64,000 nt of DNA from Thermocrinis sp. (GTDB lineage: Bacteria > Aquificota > Aquificia > Aquificales > Aquificaceae): the NCBI GenBank assembly GCA_020833645.1, contig JAJHRQ010000003.1, positions 1 through 64,000 on the forward strand. Reading direction: 5' to 3'. Under the pieces are notes generated by a model. It had not been told where the DNA came from. It searched no databases and saw only the letters and a list, made by a program, of their open reading frames with translations. The position numbers were made by a program, and so were the translations under genes. Positions 43,690 through 53,532 of this stretch are shown here, in pieces. Positions within the stretch are counted from its first letter, which is position 1, and each line of letters begins with the position of its first letter.

Positions 43690-45197
43690 ATGGAAAAGCC
43701 CTTAGAGGTTGGCATACTTTCTGTAGTTAATCAAACCGCACGGATCCTTAGCAAAAGCCTGAGCTTTGAAGAGGGTGCGGAGGAGTTTCTCAAAATACTG
43801 TACTCCTTTTGGGACGTGCCCTACAGCTACATAGCCCTCTACGATAAACCCAATAAGGTTCTCAGAATAGTCAAATCTTTTGGCTTGAGTAGGGAGGAGG
43901 CAGAAAGAGGAGTGTTCAAAAGAGGAGAAGGGATCATAGGAAAGGTTTATAAAATGGGCGTGCCGGTCGTGCTCTCTGACCTTCACGTAAGCCAATACCT
44001 AAACAAGACGGGCTTGAGGGATAGGCTGAGCGGAAGGGAAACCTTTGTGGCGGTGCCCATAAAGGTAGGTGAGGAAACTGTGGGTGTGCTGGCGTTTTTT
44101 AAGGAGTTCAAAAGGGAAAGCGTAGAGGAAGGAATAAAACTCGCCATGATCTTAGCAACCATGTTAGGGATGCTGTACAAGATAAGCCAGAGGGTGGAAC
44201 AGGAAAAGCAGGAGTGGGAAGAGGAAAAGAGAATGCTAACGGAAGCCCTCTCGGAGAATTTCCGCATCAAAGGGATCGTGGGCAACAGTCCGGCCATAAG
44301 ACACTTGGCTGAGCTTGTCCGAAAGGTGGCACAAACGGACATAACCGTTTGATCACCGGAGAGAGCGGAACTGGGAAGAGCCTTATTGCCAAGGCTATAC
44401 ACTTTGCAAGCGTCAGAAAATCAAAACCCATAATAACCATAAACTGCTCAGCCATACCCGAAAGCCTCTTAGAGGCAGAGCTCTCCGGATATGAAAAGGG
44501 TGCCTTCACGGGTGCCTATGCGCCAAAGAAAGGAAAGTTTGAGCTTGCCAACGGTGGCACCCTCTTTTTGGACGAAATAGGAGACATGCCCCTGTCTATA
44601 CAGCCCAAGGTCCTGAGGGCCATACAGGACAAAGAGATTGAAAGGCTGGGTGGAGAAAAGACCATAAAGGTGGATTTGCGTATCATACGTGCTACCAACA
44701 AAAACTTGGCGGAGATGGTGGAAAAGGGAGAGTTCAGGGAGGACCTCTTCTATAGGATAAGCGGGTTTCCTATACACATTCCGCCCCTCCGGGAAAGAAA
44801 GGAGGACATTCCTTTGCTCGTGGAACACTTTTTAAGGATCTTCAACCAAAGATACAAAAAGAATGTGCGGATCAGCTGGAGGGCTACGGAAAAGCTGATG
44901 GAGTATCCTTGGTATGGAAATGTGAGGGAGCTGGAGAATTTCATAGAAAGGCTCGTTATTTTGAGGGATGGGTTGCTAACAGAAAAGGATATTCCTGAAT
45001 ACTTTCATCCGGAGCATGGAAAGGTGAGCTTTAAGCACCTGCCGAGCTTTGTAGAGGCCACGGAGAGAGAAGAGATCATAAAGGCTTTGGAAAAAACCGG
45101 ATACGTAAAATCCCGCGCTGCAAAGCTCTTGGGTCTTACCCTAAGGCAACTTGACTACAGAATAAAGAAATACAACATAGAATTGAAAAAGTTCTAA
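43690..45197 (+). pseudogene. NifA-like sigma54 activator, split by a -1 frameshift
   Basis: The two track ORFs form one protein of about 502 residues. An N-terminal GAF domain (~20-165; KRGEGIIGKVYKMGVPVVLSD) is followed by a sigma54 AAA+ domain with Walker A GESGTGK, the GAFTGA loop (YEKGAFTGAYAP) and LFLDEIGDM. A Fis-type helix-turn-helix (RAAKLLGLTLRQLDYRIKKY) ends it. The break is at 44350: ACC GTT TGA TCA, where one more T would give TVLITGESGTGK. TTG 44349 overlaps the stop and could allow reinitiation. It probably controls glnBA, whose promoter has matching sites. Frameshift, sequence error or split expression cannot be told apart here. Confidence 0.8.
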
Positions 45198-45867
45198 ATT
45201 AACCTTCTTAGAAGACTTTCAATAAGCCGGTAATTTCTTTCATACACCCAGTCCTCCACCCGTAGCATGTCTTCCCCGACCTTCTCCTCCTGAAGCTTAT
45301 CGCGGTAAAGCTCCGCCCACTCTTTAACCATACTCTGATCCACCTCTATGTGAAACTGCAAGCCTACAGCCTTTCCATACACAAAGGCTTGGTTTTCATA
45401 CTTTTCGGATGCATAAACCCTTACTGCACCCTTTGGAAGCCCAAAGGTGTCCCCGTGCCACTGAAAGACCTTTAATGTGCTTGGAAACTCTTGGAAAAGC
45501 TCATGCTCTCCCACCTTAAAAACATCCATCCAACCTATTTCCTTCCCCTTATCGCCCTTAAAGACCCTTGCCCCAAAACCTTTGCGAGCATTTGGGCTCC
45601 CAAGCATATGCCCAAAATAGGAATGTTCAATTTCAGGGCTTGTTCCATGAGCCTAAACTCGTAAGAGAGAAAGGGATAAAGGTTCTCTTCGTAAGCACCC
45701 ATATACCCGCCGAGGACAACAAGAAGGGAGTATTCTTCCAAGGGCTCTTTTAAAGTTTCCCCCTTTGCGGTGTCCAGATATTCCACTTTAAAGCCTAAAT
45801 TTCTCAGAGCCCTTTCCATCATTCCCAGGTGTTCCGCAAGCACATGCCTTATGGCTAAAGCCTTCAT
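45194..45867 (-). pseudogene. class I glutamine amidotransferase (GATase1), frameshifted
   Basis: Two track ORFs form one protein of about 225 residues. ATG 45867 begins MKALAIRHVLAEHLG; the catalytic cysteine is in ILGICLGAQML, and the C-terminal half has FQWHGDTFGLP and the His/Glu of LQFHIEVDQ. The frame changes at about 45572-45578: AAG GTT TTG GGG CAA would read KVLGARVFKGDKG with one more G, so a G5 run seems to have lost one base. Such stand-alone GMP-synthase-like amidotransferases have varied or unknown acceptors. Its last four bases overlap the convergent activator. Confidence 0.8.
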
Positions 45868-45868
45868 T

Positions 45869-45952
45869 CTAAAGCGCCTCCATTGGAACTTGCCCTTCCG
45901 CAAAGGCTAAGCTTGAGAGCAGTAGTGGTATAATACTTGCTACGCGACGCAT
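45869..45952 (-). CDS. 27-residue leader-like peptide before the amidotransferase
   Basis: ATG 45952 has an excellent SD (AAAGGAGGAG) and encodes MRRVASIIPLLLSSLAFAEG plus seven residues, which looks like a signal peptide with almost no mature part. Its TAG ends two bases before ATG 45867, so it may couple translation of the amidotransferase. It could be the decayed start of a former secreted protein. Low certainty. Confidence 0.35.
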   Translation of the reverse strand: MRRVASIIPLLLSSLAFAEGQVPMEAL

Positions 45953-45998
45953 TCTATCTCCTCCTTTGCCCCACCTTGGAGGGCGGGGCGGTTTTTTT
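45929..45998 (+). ncRNA. candidate small RNA with extended -10 and intrinsic terminator
   Basis: On the plus strand TGGTATAAT (TATAAT 45929-45934) is followed about 35 bases later by a GC hairpin GCCCC...GGGGC and seven T (45968-45998). There is no plus-strand gene in between. The predicted ~58-nt RNA contains ATCTCCTCCTTTG, complementary to a Shine-Dalgarno, and is antisense to the leader of the 27-residue ORF. No good -35 is present. Confidence 0.4.
45968..45998 (+). terminator. intrinsic terminator, plus strand
   Basis: GCCCC-A-CC-TTGGA-GG-GC-GGGGC followed by GG and T7. It has a strong T tract in the plus direction only, although no annotated plus-strand gene ends here. Confidence 0.65.
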
Positions 45999-46000
45999 AA

Positions 46001-47410
46001 TTAAATGTCAAAGTAAAGTTCAAACTCCTTGGGATGAGGTATGAACCTTATCTCGTCTATTTCCTTTCTCTTGGCTTCTATCCAAGTTTGGATTAGATCC
46101 TCGGTGAAGACACCACCTTTCAGAAGGAACTCAAAATCGTTCTCGAGGGCTTTTAGGGATTCCTCCAAGGAGCCGGGCAGTTGGGGTATGTCCTTTAGCT
46201 CTTCCGGAGGCAGTGAGTATATGTCCTTGTCAAGGGGTTCTCCGGGATGGATTTTGTTCTCTATCCCGTCTATTGCAGCCATCAGTATGGCGGCAAAAGC
46301 CAAGTATGGGTTGCAGGTGGGGTCTGGGAACCTGATCTCAATCCTCTTTGCCTTGGGAGATTGGGAGTAGGTGGGTATTCTTATTGCAGCGGAACGGTTC
46401 CTCGCAGAGTAGGCGAGCCTTACAGGTGCCTCAAAACCGGGCACGAGCCTGTGGTAAGAGTTTATGGTGGGGTTTGTGAAGGCGGTCAGTGCAGGTCCAT
46501 GTTTTAGAATACCACCTATGGCATAAAGGCATATCTCAGAGACACCCGCATACTCGGAGCCAGCAAAGAGGTTTTGCCCATCCTTCCATATGGAAAAGTG
46601 GGTGTGCATACCGTTTCCGTTATCGTTGGGAAGAACCTTGGGCAAGAAAGTGGCAAACTTACCGTGCTTATGAGCCACCATTCTAACCACATATTTGTAG
46701 ATGAACAGCTTGTCCGCCTGATTTACCAAGGAATCGTAGCGTATGTCTATCTCTCCTTGCCCAGCAGTGGCAACCTCGTGGTGGTGCAGTTCTACCACAA
46801 TACCAAGCTGGGACAAAATGGATACCATCTCGTTGCGGAGTGCGTGGGTCTTATCCCAAGGTGGCACTGGGAAGTAGCCCCTCTTGTGAGGTATCTTGTA
46901 GCCAGAAGAAGTAATCTCCCTATTCCACCATCCTTCCTCTGAGTCTACTCTCCAGAAGGCGTAGTTGGCGGAAGTGCCAAACTCCACCGAGTCAAAGATG
47001 AAAAACTCCGCCTCAGGTCCAAAGTAGGCGGTGTCTCCTATGCCCGTTTGTCTCAGATACTGCTCTGCCTTTTGGGCTATATAACGGGTGTCTCTGCCAT
47101 AGCGTTCTCTGGTGATGGGGTCGTAAATGTCGCATATCATCACAAGGGTTTTTGGCTCCATGAAGGGGTCTATGAAGGCGGTGGTTGGGTCGGGAATGGC
47201 GATCATGTCCGACTCGTGTATGGACTGCCAACCCCTTATGGAGGAGCCATCAAAACCTCTACCCTCTTCAAAGGTAGAGAGAGACAGCTCGTAGGCTGGG
47301 ATGGTAAGGTGTTGCCACTGACCAAAAAGGTCAGAGAATCGAAGGTCCACATACTGGACCCCTTCCTGCTCAATGAGGCTCAGCACCTCCTCCGGTGAAT
47401 ACTTTGGCAT
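46001..47410 (-). CDS. glnA: glutamine synthetase type I
   Basis: 469 residues. Blocks: GFDGSSIRGWQSIHESDM, the ATP-site GNGMHTHFSIWKDG, and the C-terminal family region RFPDPTCNPYLAFAAILMA. Makes glutamine from glutamate, ammonia and ATP. Length and an N-terminal QEGVQYVDLRFSDLFGQWQH fit GSI-beta. The adenylylation-type tyrosine region near SLPPEELKDIPQLPGSL is present in outline. An SD (AAAGGAGG) precedes the start, 27 bases after glnB, so the pair is one nitrogen-regulated operon. Confidence 0.96.
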   Translation of the reverse strand: MPKYSPEEVLSLIEQEGVQYVDLRFSDLFGQWQHLTIPAYELSLSTFEEGRGFDGSSIRGWQSIHESDMIAIPDPTTAFIDPFMEPKTLVMICDIYDPITRERYGRDTRYIAQKAEQYLRQTGIGDTAYFGPEAEFFIFDSVEFGTSANYAFWRVDSEEGWWNREITSSGYKIPHKRGYFPVPPWDKTHALRNEMVSILSQLGIVVELHHHEVATAGQGEIDIRYDSLVNQADKLFIYKYVVRMVAHKHGKFATFLPKVLPNDNGNGMHTHFSIWKDGQNLFAGSEYAGVSEICLYAIGGILKHGPALTAFTNPTINSYHRLVPGFEAPVRLAYSARNRSAAIRIPTYSQSPKAKRIEIRFPDPTCNPYLAFAAILMAAIDGIENKIHPGEPLDKDIYSLPPEELKDIPQLPGSLEESLKALENDFEFLLKGGVFTEDLIQTWIEAKRKEIDEIRFIPHPKEFELYFDI

Positions 47411-47437
47411 GCTTTGACCTCCTTTATAAGGATTTTT

Positions 47438-47917
<480 letters not shown>

Positions 47918-47920
47918 CGG

Positions 47921-48334
47921 CTAAAAGCTAACCGTATCAAGAAAGAGCATAAGAAGAACTCCCGCCAAAAAGCCAAGGGTGGTGGCACAAGCATGCTAAC
48001 CACCAAGCCCTCCGGTATATCCTGAAGGGATATATAGCCAAAAAGGCAGTATGCCCTCCTGTCCTATGGTAGGGTGTTCGTGAGGAAAGAGCTTCTCTAC
48101 AAGAGCCATAACTCCAAAGCCAAGAACTACACCCAAGGCGGTTTTGAAAAAGCCACCCTTTTCCACTGCGGGCAGTATAAGGCTTGTAAAGCTGGCGGTT
48201 AGCATTACACCGCCCGCAAAGGACAGGCTAACGTTCAAGGAGGGAGGAGTTTTTCCTCTGAAGAACAAAACCATAAAACTGCCAAGGGCGGTGCCTATTA
48301 CCAAAAGCAAAGAACTCAGCCAAATTTCCATCAA
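47921..48334 (-). pseudogene. ZIP family metal transporter remnant
   Basis: The track ORF (112 residues) is only the N-terminal part: LSFAGGVMLTASFTSLILPAV and EKLFPHEHPTIGQEG, typical of GufA-like ZIP transporters. Beyond it, other frames hold LQDIPEGLVVSM (the metal-site helix) and then GFLAGVLLMLFLDTV followed by F and TAG at 47921, the normal ZIP C-terminus. Compared with a ~240-residue family member, roughly 40 and 70 residues are missing in two internal deletions with frame changes. This is true decay, not a simple sequence error. It follows pyrE with an ATGA overlap. Confidence 0.8.
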
Positions 48335-48873
48335 ATCAACTGGGAGAGCTTAAAAAGAGAATAAAGTTCAATACCCTCTTTACCCAAGTTTTCTTGAGCC
48401 CCCTCCTCTCTATCCACCACCGCAAAAACGCCCACCACCTCCAAGCCTTCCCTTCTGCAAGCTTGCACCGCCTTTAAGGAGGAACTACCGGTGGTGATCA
48501 CATCCTCCACCACCGCCACCCTTTCTCCCGCCATCAGGAGGCCCTCCAGCTGCTTTCCTGTGCCGTGTCCCTTTGGCTCCTTTCTGACCACAAAGGGCTT
48601 TATAGGATTTCCGTCCAAATAGGATACAAAGGCTACCGCGTAGGCTATGGGGTCCGCGCCAAGTGTGAGCCCACCCACTCCTTGAACGCCAAACTGCCTG
48701 ACCAACTCATACATGAGCTTGCCCACCAAATAGGCTCCCTCCGGGTCAAGGGTAACCTGCTTTAGGTCTATGTAGTACCTACTGAGTTTCCCGGAAGAGA
48801 GCATAAAGATGGGCTCCTCTGCCACCTTTAGGGCTCTGCTGAGTATGAGCTCCTTTAACTTATCCGCTGACAT
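48331..48873 (-). CDS. pyrE: orotate phosphoribosyltransferase
   Basis: 180 residues. The PRPP loop is VAVVEDVITTGSSSLKA; the N-terminal SGKLSRYYIDLKQV binds orotate. Converts orotate to OMP in pyrimidine synthesis. It overlaps leuD by 14 bases. Confidence 0.93.
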   Translation of the reverse strand: MSADKLKELILSRALKVAEEPIFMLSSGKLSRYYIDLKQVTLDPEGAYLVGKLMYELVRQFGVQGVGGLTLGADPIAYAVAFVSYLDGNPIKPFVVRKEPKGHGTGKQLEGLLMAGERVAVVEDVITTGSSSLKAVQACRREGLEVVGVFAVVDREEGAQENLGKEGIELYSLFKLSQLI

Positions 48874-49375
48874 TCTTGCTCAGTTTTGCTTTTGCATACT
48901 CCATAAGCCCACCAGCCCGCAGGATCGCCTGAAGCTCCTCCGGAAATTTGGCAGCCTTGTACTCCTTGCCCGTGGTAAGGTTTCTTATTACGCCACTGTC
49001 CAAATCCACCTCCAGCTCATCACCGTGATTTATCTCATCCACCGCCTCTTGTGCCTCTACAATAGGAAGCCCTATGTTTATGGCATTTCTGAAAAAGATC
49101 CTCGCAAAGGACTTGGCAACCACCACAGGAACCCCCGCATACTTTATGGCAATGGGCGCATGCTCCCTTGAAGAGCCGCTGCCAAAGTTTCTACCCGCCA
49201 CTATTATGTCTCCCGGTTGATGTTCCTTGGCAAAGTTGGGATGTTCTGAATCCTCCATAACACGCTGTGCCAGTTCATAAGGGTCCGAGGTGTTCAAATA
49301 ACGGGCTGGTATGATCTGGTCTGTATCCACATTATCCCCAAACTTCCAAACCTTCCCTCTAAAGCGCATGGGCAT
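48860..49375 (-). CDS. leuD: 3-isopropylmalate dehydratase small subunit
   Basis: 171 residues, the short thermophile/archaeal type. Motifs: [34 protein letters not shown], and [16 protein letters not shown]. Works with LeuC (not in the window) in leucine synthesis. Tandem starts (MPMRF) at 49375 or 49369; a TAAAAT box abuts them and no SD is visible. Divergent from dnaN. Confidence 0.93.
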   Translation of the reverse strand: MPMRFRGKVWKFGDNVDTDQIIPARYLNTSDPYELAQRVMEDSEHPNFAKEHQPGDIIVAGRNFGSGSSREHAPIAIKYAGVPVVVAKSFARIFFRNAINIGLPIVEAQEAVDEINHGDELEVDLDSGVIRNLTTGKEYKAAKFPEELQAILRAGGLMEYAKAKLSKNVSG

Positions 49376-49434
49376 ATTTTAACACCGAATTTCTGAATAT
49401 AACCTTCTATTTAATAATGTTATAATCTATTGCT

Positions 49435-50532
49435 ATGCGTCTGTTTGTGGATAGGGTGGAGCTGGAGGATGTGCTTACAAAGGCAAAATCTGCTACGGAA
49501 AAGAAGTCAGCCCTTCCTGTTCTAAACAACTTTAAGCTGTTAGCAACGGAAAATCGGCTGATCATTTACGCCACAGACCTGGAGAACTTCTTGGTTTTAA
49601 ACCTGCCCGCAAGGGTGGAATCTCCCGGAGAGACCTCCGTCAACGCAGACAAGCTGACATCCATAATAAAGAATCTGTCCTCCGCTGAGGTGTATATGGA
49701 GCTGGAAGAGGATAAGCTGATTATCAAAGGAGGAAAGAGCCAGTTCAAGCTGGTTTGTGGTGACCCTTCCGAGTTTCCTGAATTTCCTGAGGTTGTGTGC
49801 AAGGGTGATATTCCGAGCAGTTTGCTTTTAAAGGGTATATCCAAGGTAGACTATGCAATATCCAAAGAAGACACTAGGTATGCCCTTCAGGGCATGTATG
49901 TGGGAAGTAAAGAAGGTAGGCTTCACTTTGTGGGTTCTGATGGACACAGGCTTGCCCTCTATATGCCCGAGGGTGCTTCCTTTGACGAGGAGCTTTTGCT
50001 TTCCCGTAAGAGCCTAAAGGTCTTAGAAAAGCTTTTAAAGGACACTATAGGCTCTGTGGAAGTGGGCAAAGACGAGAATTTTGCCCATGTGAAGGGAGAA
50101 AACTGGTCCCTCTCTGTTAGACTTTTAGAGGGAGAGTATCCCGACTATATGGCAGTTATCCCTACTGAATATACGTTAAACGTTCTTCTTGACAGGACTG
50201 AGTTTGAACGTGCCCTAAAAAGACTTTCTGCAATAGCATCTGCCAAAGCCTTTCCTGTGAAACTTTCATTCTCCTCTGAGGTCATTTTGATGGAGATCTC
50301 TGAGCCCGAGTTTGGTGAAGGTAAGGATGAGGTGGAAATACTGGAGAGCCTTTCCGCCATTGAGCCCATGGACATAGGTTTTAACGGAAAGTATCTTTTA
50401 GAAGCCCTGGGAGAGTTTGACTTTGATAGGGTGTATCTAAAGGCAATAGATGCAGACAGCCCTGTTATACTTGAGAGCGCAAACTTGGAAAAGGATCCCT
50501 ATCTTTGCATAATCATGCCAATGAGACTCTAA
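49435..50532 (+). CDS. dnaN: DNA polymerase III beta sliding clamp
   Basis: 365 residues with three clamp domains. It begins MRLFVDRVELEDVLTKA and has FVGSDGHRLALY and the C-terminal CIIMPMRL, the conserved clamp ending. TATAAT lies eight bases before ATG 49435 with no SD, a model leaderless start. dnaA is not adjacent, as in other Aquificales with scattered replication genes. It overlaps the end of gcvPB by 20 bases (convergent). Confidence 0.95.
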   Translation: MRLFVDRVELEDVLTKAKSATEKKSALPVLNNFKLLATENRLIIYATDLENFLVLNLPARVESPGETSVNADKLTSIIKNLSSAEVYMELEEDKLIIKGGKSQFKLVCGDPSEFPEFPEVVCKGDIPSSLLLKGISKVDYAISKEDTRYALQGMYVGSKEGRLHFVGSDGHRLALYMPEGASFDEELLLSRKSLKVLEKLLKDTIGSVEVGKDENFAHVKGENWSLSVRLLEGEYPDYMAVIPTEYTLNVLLDRTEFERALKRLSAIASAKAFPVKLSFSSEVILMEISEPEFGEGKDEVEILESLSAIEPMDIGFNGKYLLEALGEFDFDRVYLKAIDADSPVILESANLEKDPYLCIIMPMRL

Positions 50533-51933
50533 GGATCGGCTTTCTGTTGGCTTCCGCCTCCTTTATTCTTCTCACCGGTGTATTTTTTGGACTGGTTTTT
50601 ACCTCCTCCAGGTCCTGCTGGAGTATTTCCTTTATGGCGTTGGCAAAAGCCCTTATAGTTCTTGGGCTCTCTGTTTCCGTGGGTTCAATCATGACTGCAT
50701 CCTTGACCACGAGGGGGAAGTATATGGTGGGTGCGTAAAAGCCTTTGTCCAAAAGGGCTTTAGCCAAGTCTAAGGGGCTTATGCCGGTTTTTTGCATAGA
50801 AAAGACCACTTCGTGCATTTTGGGTGAGTTTGGGTATGGATCCCACAGAACATCCTTAAGAAGGCTGTATAAATACCTTGCGTTCAAAACTGCATGCTTT
50901 GATACCTTGTCTATCTCCTTGCCGTAGGACAGGATGTATGCCAGAGCCCTAAGCATCACACCCACATGTCCGTAGAATGTAAGCACCTTACCCACGCTTT
51001 TGGGAATGTTCCAGTTGAGGTAATACCTTTGACCGTCAAACTCCACCTGTGGCACAGGCAGGTAGGGCTTTAACTTTTCTGAAACTCCCACGGGACCAGC
51101 ACCCGGACCACCCCCTCCGTGGGGTGTGGAAAAGGTTTTGTGGAGGTTAAAGTGCATAACATCCACTCCCCAAGTAGCGGGCTTTGCTACACCAACTAAG
51201 GCGTTAAAATTGGCACCGTCCATATAAAGGAGCGCATCCTTTTGATGCAGGGCGTCTGCGAGCTTTTTGACCTTTCTCTCAAAGATGCCCAGGGTGTTCG
51301 GATTTGTTAGCATAAGCCCTGCGGTTCTGTCGTCAAGCTTCTTTATAAAGTCCTCCCAGTCCAACTTCCCGTTTGCGTCGCTTTTTACGCTTACCACCTC
51401 CAAACCACATATGCTTGCAGAAGCTGGGTTTGTACCGTGGGCGGAGTCTGGCACCAATATTTTGTTTTTGTGGGTGTTTCCTTTATCTCTGTAATAGGCG
51501 GTTATGAGGAGTAAGCCAAGGAGCTCTCCCTGTGCACCGGCGGCGGGCTGGAGGCAAACCTCTGCAAAACCACTAAGCTCCTTTAAAAGCTCCTTGAGTT
51601 CGTATATAAGCTTGAGGGTACCCTGGACATAATCTTCTGGCGCAAAGGGATGCATCTGTGTGAAGGCTTCTATCCTAGCCAGTTCTTCGTTGATCTTGGG
51701 GTTGTATTTCATGGTGCAGGAGCCGAGGGGCACCATGGTGGTGTCTATGGCGTAATTTCTCTGGGAGAGCTTTGTGTAATGTCGTATCGGTCAAGCTCCG
51801 AGACCTCCGGAAAGTTCAAGTCCTCCCTGTAGTATTCACCAAGGTACTGGGCTACATCCACCGCCGGCACGTCCAACTTGGGTAGCCTGTAGCCTTTCCT
51901 TCCTTTCTCAGAAAGTTCAAATATCAACTCCAC
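50513..51933 (-). pseudogene. gcvPB: glycine dehydrogenase (decarboxylating) subunit 2, frameshifted
   Basis: Two track ORFs form one P-protein subunit of about 473 residues. The N-terminal part MELIFELSEKGRKGYRLPKL runs to SELDRYDITQ; the true continuation in another frame reads IRHYTKLSQRNYAIDTTMVP then LGSCTMKYNPKINEE. One base is missing after CCG at about 51788. The PLP lysine (NLHKTFSTPHGGGGPGAGP) and LVPDSAHGTNPASASICG are intact. It decarboxylates glycine in the glycine cleavage system. The high conservation elsewhere makes a sequence error, or very recent loss, more likely than old decay. Confidence 0.85.
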
Positions 51934-51949
51934 CTTTCTACCTCTTTTG

Positions 51950-52306
51950 CTATTTTCTTTCTACGGGTTGTTCCAGAGTTCGTGGCAATCTCTCCGTCAA
52001 AGGCTTACAGCTTACTGTATTTATTATAAAGGTATCTCTAGAGGTCGTGTAGCATCCGTAGGCGTTGTATGGCACGCATTCATCAGTTTCCGCCACCACA
52101 AGCCTATTCCTCTGGGGTTCAAAGGTTATCCTGCACCTCCCACACACCTGAGGTCTAAGGCTTTCCTTCTTTAGCAAGCTCTCGCAGTTTTCCACGTTTT
52201 CTATAATCGTAGTACGCAGGCTGTATTTGTAAAGTCCTTCTTCGCCCGTTCTCACCGTTCCACAGGAGGCAGAAAGTATTAACAAAGCTAAGGTTAGCTT
52301 TCTCAT
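51950..52306 (-). CDS. small lipoprotein, unknown
   Basis: 118 residues. Lipoprotein signal MRKLTLALLILSASC (lipobox SASC) followed by a ~100-residue domain with cysteines in ENCESLL, VCGRCRITFEP, TDECVPYNAYGCYTT and SCKPL, probably forming disulfides in the periplasm. No family is recognised. It lies 17 bases before gcvPB on the same strand and is divergent from tyrS. Confidence 0.65.
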   Translation of the reverse strand: MRKLTLALLILSASCGTVRTGEEGLYKYSLRTTIIENVENCESLLKKESLRPQVCGRCRITFEPQRNRLVVAETDECVPYNAYGCYTTSRDTFIINTVSCKPLTERLPRTLEQPVERK

Positions 52307-52347
52307 AACTATAAAAGTTTAACAGAAAAGCGTTTAAAATTTTACCC

Positions 52348-53532
52348 ATGCTCTCTCCTGAAGAACAGTTGAGCATAATAAAAAGGGGCACTGTTGAGAT
52401 CATTGAAGAGGAAGAGCTTTTGAAAAAGCTGAAGGAGGGAAGACCCCTGAGGGTAAAGGCGGGCTTTGACCCAACCGCACCGGACCTGCATCTTGGTCAT
52501 ACGGTTTTGCTTCAAAAACTGAGGCAGTTCCAACAGCTTGGACACGAGGTCTACTTTGTGATTGGAGACTTTACTGCCATGATAGGGGACCCCACAGGCA
52601 GGAGCGAAACAAGGCCTCCCCTCTCAAGGGAGGAGGTGTTGGAAAACGCCAAAACTTACGAGCATCAGGTTTTCAAAATCCTTGACCCAGAAAAAACCAA
52701 CATAGTTTTCAACAGCACCTGGCTTTCCGAGCTTGGAACCGAAGGGATCATAAAGCTGGCAGGAAAATACACGGTGGCAAGGATGTTAGAAAGGGACGAC
52801 TTTTCAAAGCGCTTTAAAGAAGGCATTCCCATATACATTCATGAGTTTATATACCCCCTACTGCAGGGCTACGACTCAGTTTTTTTAAAGGCGGATGTGG
52901 AGCTCGGCGGCACAGACCAGAAGTTTAACCTTCTGGTGGGAAGGGACCTGCAGAGGGCCTTTGGACAGGAACCGCAAGTTTGCATAACCCTGCCACTGCT
53001 TGTAGGCTTAGACGGCGTGAGAAAGATGTCCAAATCTTACCAAAACTACATAGCCATACAGGAAGAGCCAGAAAGCATGTTTGGCAAGATCATGTCCATC
53101 TCAGACGACCTTATGTGGGAGTACTACACCCTCTTAACTGACTACACAGAGGAGGAAATAGAGAACTTTAAGAAAAACTTGCACCCAATGGAGGCTAAAA
53201 AGAAGCTTGCCCACTATATAGTAGAGCGTTTCCATGGCAAAGAGCAAGCGGATAGGGCTTTAGAGTTTTTTGTTAAAACCTTCTCCCAGAGAGAATTTCC
53301 CGAAGATGCCCCCATCATAGAGGTTCCCTATGGTCTTAAAAGGAGGGCTTACGAGCTTTTGTTTGAGCTTGGTATAGAGAGCTCCAAAAACTCCGCCCGA
53401 AGGGTGGTGGAAGGAGGAGGCTTAAGGATAAACGGCACAAAGGTGGAGGACCCAAACCAAGAGATAGAGATAAAAGAAGAACTTCGCCTTCAGGTGGGTA
53501 AAAAAAGATTTTACAGGGTGGTGCCCAAATGA
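52348..53532 (+). CDS. tyrS: tyrosyl-tRNA synthetase
   Basis: 394 residues, the TyrZ-like long form. HIGH motif as HLGHT in [20 protein letters not shown] in [12 protein letters not shown]-terminal S4 domain ([20 protein letters not shown]). TAAAAT lies seven bases before the ATG, no SD. It heads an operon with lpxD, an MBL hydrolase and a glycosyltransferase, all linked by start/stop overlaps. Confidence 0.95.
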   Translation: MLSPEEQLSIIKRGTVEIIEEEELLKKLKEGRPLRVKAGFDPTAPDLHLGHTVLLQKLRQFQQLGHEVYFVIGDFTAMIGDPTGRSETRPPLSREEVLENAKTYEHQVFKILDPEKTNIVFNSTWLSELGTEGIIKLAGKYTVARMLERDDFSKRFKEGIPIYIHEFIYPLLQGYDSVFLKADVELGGTDQKFNLLVGRDLQRAFGQEPQVCITLPLLVGLDGVRKMSKSYQNYIAIQEEPESMFGKIMSISDDLMWEYYTLLTDYTEEEIENFKKNLHPMEAKKKLAHYIVERFHGKEQADRALEFFVKTFSQREFPEDAPIIEVPYGLKRRAYELLFELGIESSKNSARRVVEGGGLRINGTKVEDPNQEIEIKEELRLQVGKKRFYRVVPK

